Source: Parabacteroides sp. An277
GTDB lineage: Bacteria > Bacteroidota > Bacteroidia > Bacteroidales > Tannerellaceae
Direction: 5' to 3'
NCBI RefSeq assembly: GCF_002159645.1
Contig: NZ_NFJB01000015.1
Coordinates: forward strand, 1-64,000
DNA length: 64,000 nt
Position 1 is the first letter of the stretch; each line of letters begins with the position of its first letter. The position numbers were made by a program, and so were the translations under genes. The notes beneath the pieces were generated by a model that had not been told where the DNA came from, did no database searches, and worked only from the letters and a program-made list of their open reading frames with translations. Of the stretch, positions 18,230 to 27,953 are shown one piece after another.

Positions 18230-20602
18230 TTAATATGAGTCTTTGGCAGTGTTCGACATATCCAAATCTAATTCACCACCTTTGACTACCTCTTTAAATG
18301 GAATGAATGGAGTGTGTAACGGTTCTCCATTTAAACGGTAATCCTGCACATAGATATTCGTCTTACTATTGTTTTTGCAGGTGATGACGAATGTATCGCC
18401 CGGATAATACTCCTTGTTTAATTGGATGGTTACCTTATCGAACAGGGGACTACCTACCGCGAAGGTGGCATTCTCGTTCGCTAATCCTACCACATCGAAT
18501 AAACCAATAGAGGAAATCACATACCAAGCACCTAATTGCCCTTGGTCTTCATCTTGCCCATAACCATATCCATGAATACCGTCGGTGCCATAGAACTCAT
18601 CCAAGATAGCACGTACCCATTTCTGGCTTAATGAGGGCCTTTCCGCTTGATAGAATAACCAAGGGATGTGCAAGCAAGGTTGATTTCCCTGATTATAATA
18701 GGTCTGTAAACCAGCGAAAGCATCAATTGTTGTTCCTCCACTGAAGATCTTGTCTTGGGAAATGATAAAGATACTATCCAAACGTTGGGTAAACTCCTCC
18801 GTACCCATCTTCGCTATCAAGGATTTCGCGTCATGAGGGACATAGAAGGTATATTGATAAGCGTTCCCTTCCTGGAATCCACGCCATACCTGCATCGGAT
18901 CGAAGTTATCGATGAAGCGTCCATCCTTATATTTCGGTTGGATTAGATTGGTCTCCGTATTGTAAATACGTTCCCATCCTTTGGATAAATTCATTAAAGT
19001 GTTATAATCATCGGTCTTACCTAAAGCCTTAGCCATCTGAGCCACCGCGTAAGCCCCAAACGAATACTCCAAGGTATGAGAGGCGGAGAACATCCAAGCT
19101 TCATCCGGTCCCGTGCCTTTATCCAAATGAGGTACATATCCATATTTTACGAATAGGTCCGTATCCAATTTGCCGGCACCCATCGGTCGGTTCTCTCCGC
19201 CCAACTCATTCTTCCGGGCCGCCTCATAAGCGCTCTCCACATCAAAGTCATGAATACCACATAGATAAGCCGCGGCGATAACGTTCCCCAGTTGGTTGGT
19301 TCCCACGCCGGAGACATACCGGCTACATGCGATACCGTCTCCCAGCCAGCCCGTATCTTTATAAACCTGAACGTGCGTACTTACATAATCCGATAGATAT
19401 TCCGGATAGGCCAAAGCCCACACTTGAATCAAGTTCCATTGGCCACCCCAGATACCATCCGAATTCACGAAAGAGAATGCGGGTTTTCCCTCTTTTAAAG
19501 GTAATTGTCCGATGGAACCATCATTCTTCGGGTAAGCACCGTTTACATCGTTCGCTATTCCTCTTCCCAAGATAGCGTGATAAAGTCCGGTATAGAACTT
19601 CACCTTATCCTCCTTAACCGGAGTCTCTACCCGGATGCGTCCTAAATATTTCTCCCAAGTAGCATGAGAAATCTCGCGGGCCTCCTCGAAACTCATCTGG
19701 TCTTGATGGGTCTCGGTCTCTCTATTCAACCGGGCGTTGGCAATGGAGGTGTAGGAGAGCCCCACCTTCGCGGTGATGGACTCATTCTCTTGGGTTTTAT
19801 AGGTCAGGTAAAGACCGGCACCGATTCCTTTAGCTGTTCTGCTATCCGCTTGCACTTTTCTCTTTACGAAAGAGCCGAAGGCATCCGCGGGTTTATCCAA
19901 TTTCGCAGAGAAGAACATGGAGACCGTAGCGCCCGATTGATATTTATTGCTATAAGCGGGGAGAGTCGTGACCCATCCTTCTACCAAGTCATCCTCCACG
20001 AGTTCTACGGAAGCATCAACTACCGGACCACTCTCCCCTTGGCGATTCCCTATATCAAATAGGATATGGCTCTCTTCACTCTTGGGGAAGGTGAACTTCT
20101 GGAAAGCGACCCGAGGGGTAGCCGTTAGCTCCGCCTTTACGTTATAATCCTTAAGCAGAACCGAGTAATAACCCGCCGTAGCGACCTCGTCCTGATGATC
20201 GAATTCGGATCGATAACCTTCATCCTTCGAGTTCACGCCGCCCGGAACAGTTTTCAACTCACCTACCGTAGGCATCAACACGATACCGCCCACTTGGAAC
20301 TCATGCAGGCAAGGGAATCCCTCGATGGAGGTATCCCGATAATCATATCCGGTAGCTTCCCATCCGGATTTGTTTCCTACACTGGCGTTCGTGGCCGCTG
20401 CAGGCTTGGCAAGTCCAAAAGGCATCGCTCCCGGAGCGAAATGGAACCATCGGCAATGCGCCGTCCCGATACGGGGCTCTACATATTGAGTTAATGACTC
20501 CTCGCTTACTTTCGCTTCTTTCGGAGCCGTCGTACAAGCTCCTCCCATCAACAGCAGAGGCAAGAGGAGTAATGTTTTCTGCAAAAAATTGAATTTCAGC
20601 AT
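18230..20602 (-). CDS. GH92 family alpha-mannosidase lipoprotein
   Basis: A 790-residue GH92 enzyme, a calcium-dependent exo-alpha-mannosidase family acting mainly on alpha-1,2 (also 1,3, 1,4 and 1,6) mannosides. Signal peptide ends MGGAC with lipid Cys23. Family segments are YVEPRIGTAHCRWFHFAPGAMPFG near the N-terminus, GIWGGQWNLIQVWALAYPEY in the middle and DEDQGQLGAWYVISSIGLF toward the end, where acid residues for catalysis and metal binding lie. It is the last gene of the lacI-GH38-GH38-GH92 operon, starting 2 bp after the GH38 stop. Probably periplasmic or surface-anchored. Exact linkage unknown. Confidence 0.92.
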   Translation of the reverse strand: MLKFNFLQKTLLLLPLLLMGGACTTAPKEAKVSEESLTQYVEPRIGTAHCRWFHFAPGAMPFGLAKPAAATNASVGNKSGWEATGYDYRDTSIEGFPCLHEFQVGGIVLMPTVGELKTVPGGVNSKDEGYRSEFDHQDEVATAGYYSVLLKDYNVKAELTATPRVAFQKFTFPKSEESHILFDIGNRQGESGPVVDASVELVEDDLVEGWVTTLPAYSNKYQSGATVSMFFSAKLDKPADAFGSFVKRKVQADSRTAKGIGAGLYLTYKTQENESITAKVGLSYTSIANARLNRETETHQDQMSFEEAREISHATWEKYLGRIRVETPVKEDKVKFYTGLYHAILGRGIANDVNGAYPKNDGSIGQLPLKEGKPAFSFVNSDGIWGGQWNLIQVWALAYPEYLSDYVSTHVQVYKDTGWLGDGIACSRYVSGVGTNQLGNVIAAAYLCGIHDFDVESAYEAARKNELGGENRPMGAGKLDTDLFVKYGYVPHLDKGTGPDEAWMFSASHTLEYSFGAYAVAQMAKALGKTDDYNTLMNLSKGWERIYNTETNLIQPKYKDGRFIDNFDPMQVWRGFQEGNAYQYTFYVPHDAKSLIAKMGTEEFTQRLDSIFIISQDKIFSGGTTIDAFAGLQTYYNQGNQPCLHIPWLFYQAERPSLSQKWVRAILDEFYGTDGIHGYGYGQDEDQGQLGAWYVISSIGLFDVVGLANENATFAVGSPLFDKVTIQLNKEYYPGDTFVITCKNNSKTNIYVQDYRLNGEPLHTPFIPFKEVVKGGELDLDMSNTAKDSY

Positions 20603-20604
20603 AT

Positions 20605-23292
20605 CTAAAATTTAATCTTATAAGTTTCTATCGCATATTTACCCAATTTGATTTCTTGCACAGATGCTTGCTCTTCCTCTATCAGATTCGTATGAATAAT
20701 CTCCTTGGGTTGAACAAACATCCGCAAATGTACGGATTCTTCCTCATTCGAGCAATTATACATACGCAGAATCAAGCTATTATCATCCTCACATTTCTTA
20801 ACCGCAGTTATTTTTACATTCGGGTTATCGATGGATATGAACGATACTTCTTCCGGCAAAGAGGCTCCTTTATAGGGAATCGGATTATATACGCTTACCA
20901 GAGGATCGTTGGACGAGGTGCCAAACTCCTCTCTATTGATACTATTAGTAGCGTGAGAGGTCAGGGAAAAATGATAAGAATGATCTCCGGGTTGCAAGTA
21001 CTCATTTCCTAATGGATGACAACTCTTGCGGGAAGCCAATAGAATAGGCTGGAGAATAGTGTAATCCACGGGTTGGTCTGTAGGGTCGATATAATCCGCT
21101 ACGGCCACGGATGAGGATAACGTCACCGCGCATTTCTCTCCGGATGCGCTCAACCAGTTCCCGATACCACGAGGATGTTGCTTCTTGTTCTCTACATAAT
21201 ACCGTTCCCCGGCGGCACCCGGCATCTCGTCCTTTCCAACAGTTAACGCCCCGTAAGGAACCTCATAGGAGATCTCTGAGTTCTGGAACGCCAAAGGCCA
21301 CATCAAGCGATACTCCCGATAGAGTACCGCATCCCAATTCAGAATATCCACGTCCATATCGATTTTCTTCATCTGATGATAAACTCGCAAGGTCTGTTCT
21401 ATCACCGCGTTACGGATGGGGGAACGTAATTTATAAGAAGTATATACGGGTCCCTCTTCCTCCAATGTCCAAACCTGGGCATAGTTCGAGGTCTTGTCGA
21501 AGCCTTCCATATCCGGTTGCTGTACCGCATCGAACTCCCCGGCACCATTCCCGACGGAACGCATGGTGATGACCTCGCCTCCCAGGAACTTGTCCGTGTT
21601 CAACAAGGGACAACCCATCTCCTTGTCATAAATCTGTTTGATACCTCCGTTCACCAACTCAATCCGGTAATATTGGTTCTCGATGAGGTTGGAGTTCGAT
21701 TTAGGCGTATTGGACGAAGCTAGGTTTTGCGGGTTCAAATAGTACGTTTTAAGCCCCATAGAAGGTAGTTCCTCAGCTAGGAAATGTAACTTGGCCCGTT
21801 CGATAGAGCCATCCGGGTAACGGTTTACCTCCGAGAGCTGGCTATTGATAACCTTCCCTTGATAGTCTTTTACCAGGACATACTTGGCGTAGCCCGGCTC
21901 AAAGGAGATATTGACCTCGGCGGGTGCGGTGCGGGAGAACGATCGATTGTTGAATAACACGATAGGACGGCCTTTCCCCTCCTGGAATCCGATGGAGGAG
22001 GCTAAGAAGTTGGATTGCTCATCAATCACCTGATTCGCTTTCGAGAGGGCGAACTCAAACTTCCGTTGGAATAGATTATCCGTCATGATACCTCCGTTTC
22101 CACCCCATCCATGGTCCGGATAAATTTTGGCTTCCCAAGCCTCGTTCAGGGTATTGACCGGATATTTATCGAATGATTTCCGAAGCATCGCTCCATAAGA
22201 AGACATCATCTCCGCCGCGGGAAGCAGGACATCTCCTTCCCGGCTAACCGTAATCGCTTTCTCGTGAGAAGGTCCATGAATATAAAGCCATACGTTCGGA
22301 CGCTCGCCATGCGTGGTGGGCAAAGTAGAAGTAGAGTGGTCTAAGGTCTCGAAGAAATCATCTGCCGTCGCATATTTGAACTTGGGCAAAGATACCTTCA
22401 TCTTCTCTCCGTTCTCCGAGTTCATCACATAGCGGACATTGTTCCATTTCTCCATGAATACGGGACAATTCTCTACCGGCTTCCGATCCCAGGATAACTC
22501 ATAATTAAGCATCGCGGGCATGACGGTTTTCGAATTCTTGACATCATTATATTTCGTGTACCAAAGGATAGCCTCTTGGGTCATCTCATTGACTGCAGCG
22601 GTATCACTCTTCCCCAATACATTATAAAAATAGATGTAATGTCCCGGTGTATAGGTACGAACTTTCGAACCATCCGGTGCTTCCCAATAGAACAATCCCC
22701 TTTCGTGCCGGCTGATAATCAGGTTTTGGATACCCGCCTTGCTTATCAATTGAGGCATTTGCAGGGTACGTCCCGGTACATCCACGTTAAAGTAAGAAGA
22801 GGTCTGATACCCATCGAAATTTTTCTTCAGCCATTTAGTCCCCAGATAGAACTGGCGAGCTAAAGATTCTCCGGAATACATCTCCTCGTAGGGCTGGATA
22901 AACGTTCCTCCCACACAGATACGTCCCTCTTTCATATACTTAACGAATAAGGGATAGGTCTCCGGATGTCGATGAATATATTCCCGAAGGATAGAAGTCT
23001 GTTCAATATCCATCTGGAAGGTCGGATCTTCTTCCAATCGCTTCAGGAAAGGAGTCAGCCAAAGCGTGTCCCGGTCTGCGATACACGCATCCAGGTGATT
23101 CAACCAAGCCAAATCCTGATGAGTCGTGGTAAACACATAAATATCCCCATTCTTCAATGAGGAATTCGACAAGTCCTTCAAGCGCTGAAAGGACTCCTGG
23201 TCACATACATATGTGTTTCCCGCAAATTGAGCCTTCAGCCCCATAAGCGGGAATACACATACAGACATTGCGATAGCAAATATTCTTTTCAT
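20605..23292 (-). CDS. GH38 alpha-mannosidase (second copy)
   Basis: An 895-residue secreted protein with a signal peptide (MKRIFAIAMSVCVFPLMGLKA). The N-terminal GH38 catalytic domain shows TTTHQDLAWLNH with the zinc-binding H-x-D pair, and NVDVPGRTLQMPQLISKAGI, whose Asp is the likely nucleophile. C-terminal beta domains complete the fold. It would hydrolyse alpha-mannosides in the periplasm as part of the mannoside operon. It is diverged from the upstream GH38, suggesting a different linkage. A 177-bp gap with a hairpin array separates it from that gene, while GH92 follows with almost no gap. Confidence 0.9.
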   Translation of the reverse strand: MKRIFAIAMSVCVFPLMGLKAQFAGNTYVCDQESFQRLKDLSNSSLKNGDIYVFTTTHQDLAWLNHLDACIADRDTLWLTPFLKRLEEDPTFQMDIEQTSILREYIHRHPETYPLFVKYMKEGRICVGGTFIQPYEEMYSGESLARQFYLGTKWLKKNFDGYQTSSYFNVDVPGRTLQMPQLISKAGIQNLIISRHERGLFYWEAPDGSKVRTYTPGHYIYFYNVLGKSDTAAVNEMTQEAILWYTKYNDVKNSKTVMPAMLNYELSWDRKPVENCPVFMEKWNNVRYVMNSENGEKMKVSLPKFKYATADDFFETLDHSTSTLPTTHGERPNVWLYIHGPSHEKAITVSREGDVLLPAAEMMSSYGAMLRKSFDKYPVNTLNEAWEAKIYPDHGWGGNGGIMTDNLFQRKFEFALSKANQVIDEQSNFLASSIGFQEGKGRPIVLFNNRSFSRTAPAEVNISFEPGYAKYVLVKDYQGKVINSQLSEVNRYPDGSIERAKLHFLAEELPSMGLKTYYLNPQNLASSNTPKSNSNLIENQYYRIELVNGGIKQIYDKEMGCPLLNTDKFLGGEVITMRSVGNGAGEFDAVQQPDMEGFDKTSNYAQVWTLEEEGPVYTSYKLRSPIRNAVIEQTLRVYHQMKKIDMDVDILNWDAVLYREYRLMWPLAFQNSEISYEVPYGALTVGKDEMPGAAGERYYVENKKQHPRGIGNWLSASGEKCAVTLSSSVAVADYIDPTDQPVDYTILQPILLASRKSCHPLGNEYLQPGDHSYHFSLTSHATNSINREEFGTSSNDPLVSVYNPIPYKGASLPEEVSFISIDNPNVKITAVKKCEDDNSLILRMYNCSNEEESVHLRMFVQPKEIIHTNLIEEEQASVQEIKLGKYAIETYKIKF

Positions 23293-23343
23293 ATACTATT
23301 TATAATAAGGAATAAATACTTACATCTAGTACTTCCGCATCGC

Positions 23344-23453
23344 TCCCAAAGTTAGGTATCGTCTGTTCCAAGCTTTGGAACCCTTACTCCCAAAGCTTGG
23401 GAATGTTAGTTCCAAAGCTTGGTACTGACGCTTCCATAGCTTGGGAACGATAC
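23344..23453. repeat. Tandem array, 5 x 22 bp, hairpin units
   Basis: Units start at 23344, 23366, 23388, 23410 and 23432, each 22 bp, beginning T(T/C)CCA and centred on AAGCTT, for example TTCCAAGCTTTGGAA and TCCCAAAGCTTGGGA. It fills the gap between the two GH38 genes of one operon, so it should be transcribed and could fold as a row of hairpins. Confidence 0.88.
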
Positions 23454-23469
23454 CTTTGTCCTAAAATAC

Positions 23470-26370
23470 TCACCAGTTTATCCATACAGATAGGGCTCCT
23501 TTCGCCGGCACGAAGAACGATTCCTTTATATCAGAAAGTTTTACCTCTTTTCCGTTTTGTATGTACACAATAGACTTAGGTTGCTTTTTACTCCAGGATA
23601 AAGAGACTTGCTCGTCTTGGTCGGATAAGGAGAAGAGACGCACGATGCTGTTTTTCCCTTCGTTTACGGTCTTATAATTCGAGAGGACAATTTTGTCGCT
23701 CGCGTTCACAGACAGGGAGTTCTTCACTTTGAAGTTCTTTTTCGTCTGCACTGCTACCATCGGACGGTATTGTTCCATCGCGAATTGATTGGAGGATACG
23801 ACATCGTAGTCACCCACATGAGGCCATACCCGGTATTTAAACTCAATCTTTCCATCCTGGAAGAGGCGGAAGTTCGTGTGCCAATGGTTGTTCAACGCCC
23901 AAGAGTAAATCGTGGAGCTGGGTTGCAATTTGCGAATCCATAAAGGCGATTCGTAAGCACCTCCTATTATGTTTGCAGTTAAATCTCCACTTTCGAAAGA
24001 GCATGCATTCAGAGAACACCACGTTACGCCTTTCTCTTCGTTGGAAACATCCAGCCAACGTTGCAAAGCTATCCAGTTGCGGTTTCCCGCCTTCAATTGT
24101 TCTTTTTCCAGTTCCATGACGCCCCACGGGATATTGACCCGCACCGTAGATTGAGGAACATTAAAGGCGAAACCGAAGTGGATACCCTCTTTCTCTGTAA
24201 TGGCTTGCTTATCTACTAAATTATTGAATTCTACAACGGCAGAACCTTTTACCAAACGGACTTCACGACGTAAGCTATTGCAACCCTTGGCATCAGATTC
24301 AATAAGGAGCGAGTTCACCAAAGGTCCTTGTTCGCCGATGGAAATGCGTACATTCGTAGGCTTATAAGCACGACCCGATGTATCTCCACCTTTCAGATAA
24401 CGATAGCTGTTCAATGCCACTAATGCCTCTTGGTCTACGAACTCCTCGTCTTGATAAAGCAGGCTGATGATATCTCCAGACAAAGGGTCTACCTTTACTT
24501 GTACGATGCCATTGTCTAATTGAGTCGGGGAGGTTGTAGCAAATGCATGGTCCTGCGATGCGCTTCCTTGCTTTAATTGATAATTCTTGTACCCTAAAGC
24601 AGGGACATCCTCAGCAAAGAAAACCAGTTCGCCGGTAGTTAATCGTTGGCAAACAACTTCTCTCCCGTTCTCATCACAAAGGCTGCCATATTTATCGGCA
24701 AGCTCTTTCGGGAGCGTGACCAATCCGCTCTTTACCCATAAATCCGTGTTGAAGACAGAGAGCTGGTCGGAATTCTTATCCTCGATGTCCTCATAGGTCA
24801 TTTCCCGTAATTGATCGGTCAAAGCCCTTGCCGTGTCGAAATAACCGAGCTTTGTCTTCAGAATATTGTCTTGGATGGGTTGCCTTTGCGGATCCATGAA
24901 CGCCCAAGTATGCTCTGTGCTTAGAATCATGTTCCGCCAAGCCTCCTGAACCATCTCTTCCGGCTCCTCTTCGCTGGGATGCAACATGCTCCATAATATC
25001 TCCGATTGCACCAGACGCTCTTTCACTTCCCGGCTCTCTCCCGTTTTCTCCGCACTTGAACCTAATCCATCGGTCCAATACTCGGTGAAGTCTCCCTGTA
25101 ACGTAGGCAATTGATCGCCCCAACGTTCATCAAAAGCTTCCATGATTTCTGTAGCTGTGCAAATTTTCAGATGTGGATAGGCATATTCCTCGTTCCAACT
25201 TTTCACGGCATCCGGTAAATCAACATCAATCGGAGTATTATCTGCCATACACCACGTCATCGGGAAAATATCGTATGGATATTCCTTGTCTTTCTCCAGT
25301 TTGGGGAGCATTTCCGCTAAGTAAGCATCTACGAAATTTTCTCGTGGATGCTCAGTTTGTACTACTGGGAATAATTTGCTCCTGTCTATTTGTCCTGCCA
25401 GTTTCGGCCAGAAATATTTTCCTTTAGCTAAAGCACCTGGTGTATAAGCACCCGGTTGAAGGAACAATACTTTCGATTTCCCGTCCGGACCTATCCACCA
25501 GAAAGGGTGGAAACTAAGCTCGTGCGTCCATCCGGTACGGTCGCTACCATTAAATAAGGATAAGACATAATCAATACCCAGTTCATTTGCAGCAGTCACA
25601 ACACCCCACGACATGCCCGGTATGTCTGTCTGTACCATCGTTCGTACAGGTTTACCTGTCTCTTTTTCTATCTTCTTGCCCCAATGGAATAGTTGGAGCA
25701 GCTCCTCATCGCTACTTGCACTGGTGTTCGTACTGACATACCCGGCATCCACAGAGATAGTCCCATCCTTAATTGCCTTAAGCAAGCGTTTCTTCTTCTC
25801 TGGCGATTCGCTATTCAAGTAACGTTCTACCGGCCACACTACTTCCGGATTCCAACGAAAGCGGGCATCCTCTGGATAATTAGCGGTCTTTTCCGCCAAA
25901 TCCATTGCTACATCCAAATTCCGTTTGTGAATGAACTCTACATTCTCTTGCGTGTTCGTATAACCAATGTCCACATGCGAATGCGGATAGATATACACCG
26001 TCCAATGCCGCATCGAAGGGACAATAACCTCCTGCGACAAACGCTCGTTCCCGATTACAAGGCTCGCCACAATGGTATCCGTCTGCTCCACGCCAATAGC
26101 CGGTGCCAAAAGAACCGGAATAGAATCCGGGGTTGCGTTCACCGCTATAGGGAAGGTCTCGTTTCCCTTCTTAGAAAAGATTTCTACTTTCGCGTTTTCC
26201 AGCTTTTTATCTCCCTGATAGACTAACTTGATGGAACGTCCGGCCTTCCCGTCCGGACGATATTTATAGAAGTCATGTATCTTCACTTGGAGCAAGTCTG
26301 GATTCGTAGCTCCTTGCGATGTATAAATTCCTCCTAAAAGCATTCCTACAATAATGATAGCTGTTTTCAT
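23470..26370 (-). CDS. GH38 alpha-mannosidase (first copy)
   Basis: A 966-residue secreted GH38 enzyme with signal peptide MKTAIIIVGMLLGGIYTSQG. An N-terminal beta domain (about 20-125) precedes the catalytic domain, which opens with YIYPHSHVDIGYTNTQ, carrying the zinc-binding His and Asp. VQTDIPGMSWGVVTAANELG holds the likely nucleophile Asp. Long beta-sandwich domains follow. It is the first enzyme gene of the operon, starting 6 bp after the lacI stop, which ties it tightly to the regulator. Substrate is an alpha-mannoside; linkage cannot be read. Confidence 0.9.
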   Translation of the reverse strand: MKTAIIIVGMLLGGIYTSQGATNPDLLQVKIHDFYKYRPDGKAGRSIKLVYQGDKKLENAKVEIFSKKGNETFPIAVNATPDSIPVLLAPAIGVEQTDTIVASLVIGNERLSQEVIVPSMRHWTVYIYPHSHVDIGYTNTQENVEFIHKRNLDVAMDLAEKTANYPEDARFRWNPEVVWPVERYLNSESPEKKKRLLKAIKDGTISVDAGYVSTNTSASSDEELLQLFHWGKKIEKETGKPVRTMVQTDIPGMSWGVVTAANELGIDYVLSLFNGSDRTGWTHELSFHPFWWIGPDGKSKVLFLQPGAYTPGALAKGKYFWPKLAGQIDRSKLFPVVQTEHPRENFVDAYLAEMLPKLEKDKEYPYDIFPMTWCMADNTPIDVDLPDAVKSWNEEYAYPHLKICTATEIMEAFDERWGDQLPTLQGDFTEYWTDGLGSSAEKTGESREVKERLVQSEILWSMLHPSEEEPEEMVQEAWRNMILSTEHTWAFMDPQRQPIQDNILKTKLGYFDTARALTDQLREMTYEDIEDKNSDQLSVFNTDLWVKSGLVTLPKELADKYGSLCDENGREVVCQRLTTGELVFFAEDVPALGYKNYQLKQGSASQDHAFATTSPTQLDNGIVQVKVDPLSGDIISLLYQDEEFVDQEALVALNSYRYLKGGDTSGRAYKPTNVRISIGEQGPLVNSLLIESDAKGCNSLRREVRLVKGSAVVEFNNLVDKQAITEKEGIHFGFAFNVPQSTVRVNIPWGVMELEKEQLKAGNRNWIALQRWLDVSNEEKGVTWCSLNACSFESGDLTANIIGGAYESPLWIRKLQPSSTIYSWALNNHWHTNFRLFQDGKIEFKYRVWPHVGDYDVVSSNQFAMEQYRPMVAVQTKKNFKVKNSLSVNASDKIVLSNYKTVNEGKNSIVRLFSLSDQDEQVSLSWSKKQPKSIVYIQNGKEVKLSDIKESFFVPAKGALSVWINW

Positions 26371-26376
26371 GTTACT

Positions 26377-27393
26377 TCATTGTTTTTTATAGGCTTCTGG
26401 TAAAAACTCATTCTCGATAATTACATTCTGATAGGTATAATGATCTTTCTCTTGAATATTCGCCAGCAATATATCTACAGCGGTTGTTCCTATTTTCGCC
26501 AAGGGCATCCTTGAGATACTGATTTCCGGCGCCAATATATCCAATGCTTCAGTCTCATGGAAACATCCCATATGGAAACGTTCCCGATAATTAATGCCAT
26601 GCCGAATGAAATAACGAATGGCCTCGATTGCCAGATAGTGGGTCGCGAAAAAGAACCCGTCTACATCCGGTACTTCCTGGAAAAGGCCATCCAATTTGTT
26701 GATGATATCCGTCTGGTAGGTCTTGCGGTCAATGCAAAGTTCGAGGGACAAATTCATCTCCACACCTAAATCTTGCAATGCGTTTCGATAGCCCTCTACC
26801 CGTTGTTTCATCACATAGAGATGCATATCCGTCGTCAGCAACGCTATTTTTCTCGCTCCTATTTCTCCTAAATGGCGAACGACTTGATAACAGGCTTCTC
26901 GGTTGTTTACTATCACGTAATTAGACTGGATATTAGGATAATATCGGTCTACCAACACAAACGGAAGCGAATCGTTTTGCAAGAAAGAGAGCGCTCGTTT
27001 ATCTGTCTTGGTCGGAGCCAATATAATGCCGTCTACTTGCGTAGCTTTCAGGTTCCTGACCAACTCATATTCCTTTTCTCCATCACCTTCTGAGCTACAT
27101 ACTACCAACGAGTATTTCCTTCGCGTCGCCTCCTTTTCTATCGCCCCGGCTAAAGACGCATAGTAGGTATCGCTTAGAAAGGGGATAATCAAGCCCATGA
27201 TATTAGATGTTCCTAAAGACAAGCTACGCGCTAATAAATTCGGCCGATAATTGACCGACTCGGCATATTCTTTCACCCTTTTGATGGTAGCCTCACTAAA
27301 TCCCTTTGCCTCCCCTTGCCCGGAAAGAATCCAGGAGATAGTGGCTTTAGAGAGATTTAACGCTTGTGCTATGTCTTTAATAGATACTCGCAT
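26377..27393 (-). CDS. LacI family transcriptional regulator of the mannosidase operon
   Basis: A 338-residue regulator. An N-terminal helix-turn-helix (IKDIAQALNLSKATISWILSG, residues 4-25) and hinge helix (YRPNLLARSLSLGTSN) precede a periplasmic-binding-like sensor domain. It is the first gene of lacI-GH38-GH38-GH92, so it probably controls its own operon in response to mannose or a mannoside. A near-palindrome at 27405-27419 just upstream of the ATG suits such an operator. HTH, hinge and sensor domains look complete and the length is normal. Confidence 0.92.
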   Translation of the reverse strand: MRVSIKDIAQALNLSKATISWILSGQGEAKGFSEATIKRVKEYAESVNYRPNLLARSLSLGTSNIMGLIIPFLSDTYYASLAGAIEKEATRRKYSLVVCSSEGDGEKEYELVRNLKATQVDGIILAPTKTDKRALSFLQNDSLPFVLVDRYYPNIQSNYVIVNNREACYQVVRHLGEIGARKIALLTTDMHLYVMKQRVEGYRNALQDLGVEMNLSLELCIDRKTYQTDIINKLDGLFQEVPDVDGFFFATHYLAIEAIRYFIRHGINYRERFHMGCFHETEALDILAPEISISRMPLAKIGTTAVDILLANIQEKDHYTYQNVIIENEFLPEAYKKQ

Positions 27394-27404
27394 GATTTCC
27401 TTTA

Positions 27405-27423
27405 TTTAAACGGTTCAAAAATA
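27405..27423 (-). promoter_or_regulatory. Promoter and LacI-type operator of the mannosidase operon
   Basis: The plus strand 27405-27419 reads TTTAAACGGTTCAAA, an inverted repeat with 6 of 7 arm positions matching around a central G. It overlaps the minus-strand -7 box TATTTTTG (27416-27423). A repressor bound here would block the start of transcription, suggesting autoregulation. That LacI binds this site is inferred. Confidence 0.55.
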
Positions 27424-27513
27424 CGTATTTTCTTTATGGATATCCCGATTTACAGGTTATTTAACCGAATAAAATATTTATTCATCTCCATTTTCTCCGC
27501 TATCGAGTAAGTT

Positions 27514-27579
27514 TGCAACAACTGTTGCAAATAACTGCACCCTATAGTGCAATAGTCTGCATAAGTTGATACGATACCG
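27514..27579. repeat. Tandem array, 3 x 22 bp, hairpin units
   Basis: Units start at 27514, 27536 and 27558, all beginning TGCA. TGCAACAACTGTTGCA and TGCACCCTATAGTGCA are clear hairpins; the third unit is degenerate. A TAAGTTTG (27508-27515) overlaps its left edge and could be a plus-strand promoter. Confidence 0.65.
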
Positions 27580-27620
27580 AATCCCGTAGTACTCTCCTCT
27601 CCTTCCGTTTTCAGTTTTAT

Positions 27621-27673
27621 CCTCCAAACCGTGGGGTTTCGTCCCTGAATCCCCTGCATTCGGATAAGAACTC
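27621..27673 (+). repeat. Dispersed repeat, element B (copy 2)
   Basis: Matches 309-361 with identical ends (CCTCCAAAC and GGATAAGAACTC) and equal length. Here it precedes element A, whereas in copy 1 it follows it. Confidence 0.65.
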
Positions 27674-27730
27674 AAAATTCTATTCAAAACGCGCTCCCTT
27701 CTGGGAAGACCGGGGCGCAAAACTTACAGA

Positions 27731-27765
27731 AGCCTCTTTCTGCCATGTACAGGAAGGGGCTTTTT
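27731..27765 (+). terminator. Terminator-like hairpin, repeat family copy C
   Basis: AGCCTCTTTCTG pairs with CAGGAAGGGGCT and is followed by five T. Together with the upstream ATTCTATTCAAAACGCGCTC segment it resembles the copies after the 812 gene and the GH110 gene, but no plus-strand gene lies upstream. It may end a small RNA or be an orphan copy. Confidence 0.6.
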
Positions 27766-27772
27766 ATGGATA

Positions 27773-27930
27773 GGGCCTCGGAGAGGTCCGATTTTCAGGT
27801 AGCTGCGGGTCGAAGCGGAGCGAGGCCTGCAGTTTATACGCCACGAAATGGATGTCCACGATATACCGCAGGCCTCGCCGATGGCTTCGACCTACGGCTA
27901 CATGAGGATTGGACCTCTTTCGAGGCCCAT
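27773..27930. repeat. Element A copies 2 and 3 as an imperfect inverted repeat
   Basis: The left arm 27773-27835 matches 163-225. The right arm 27861-27930 is the same element in reverse, so the pair could form a stem of about 65 bp with a 25-bp loop. GGGCCTCG, GGTCGAAGC and GCGAGGCCTGC recur in both arms. This looks like a MITE-like or structural element. Confidence 0.75.
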
Positions 27931-27953
27931 TTTTCTGGGGGGATTGGAGTTTT

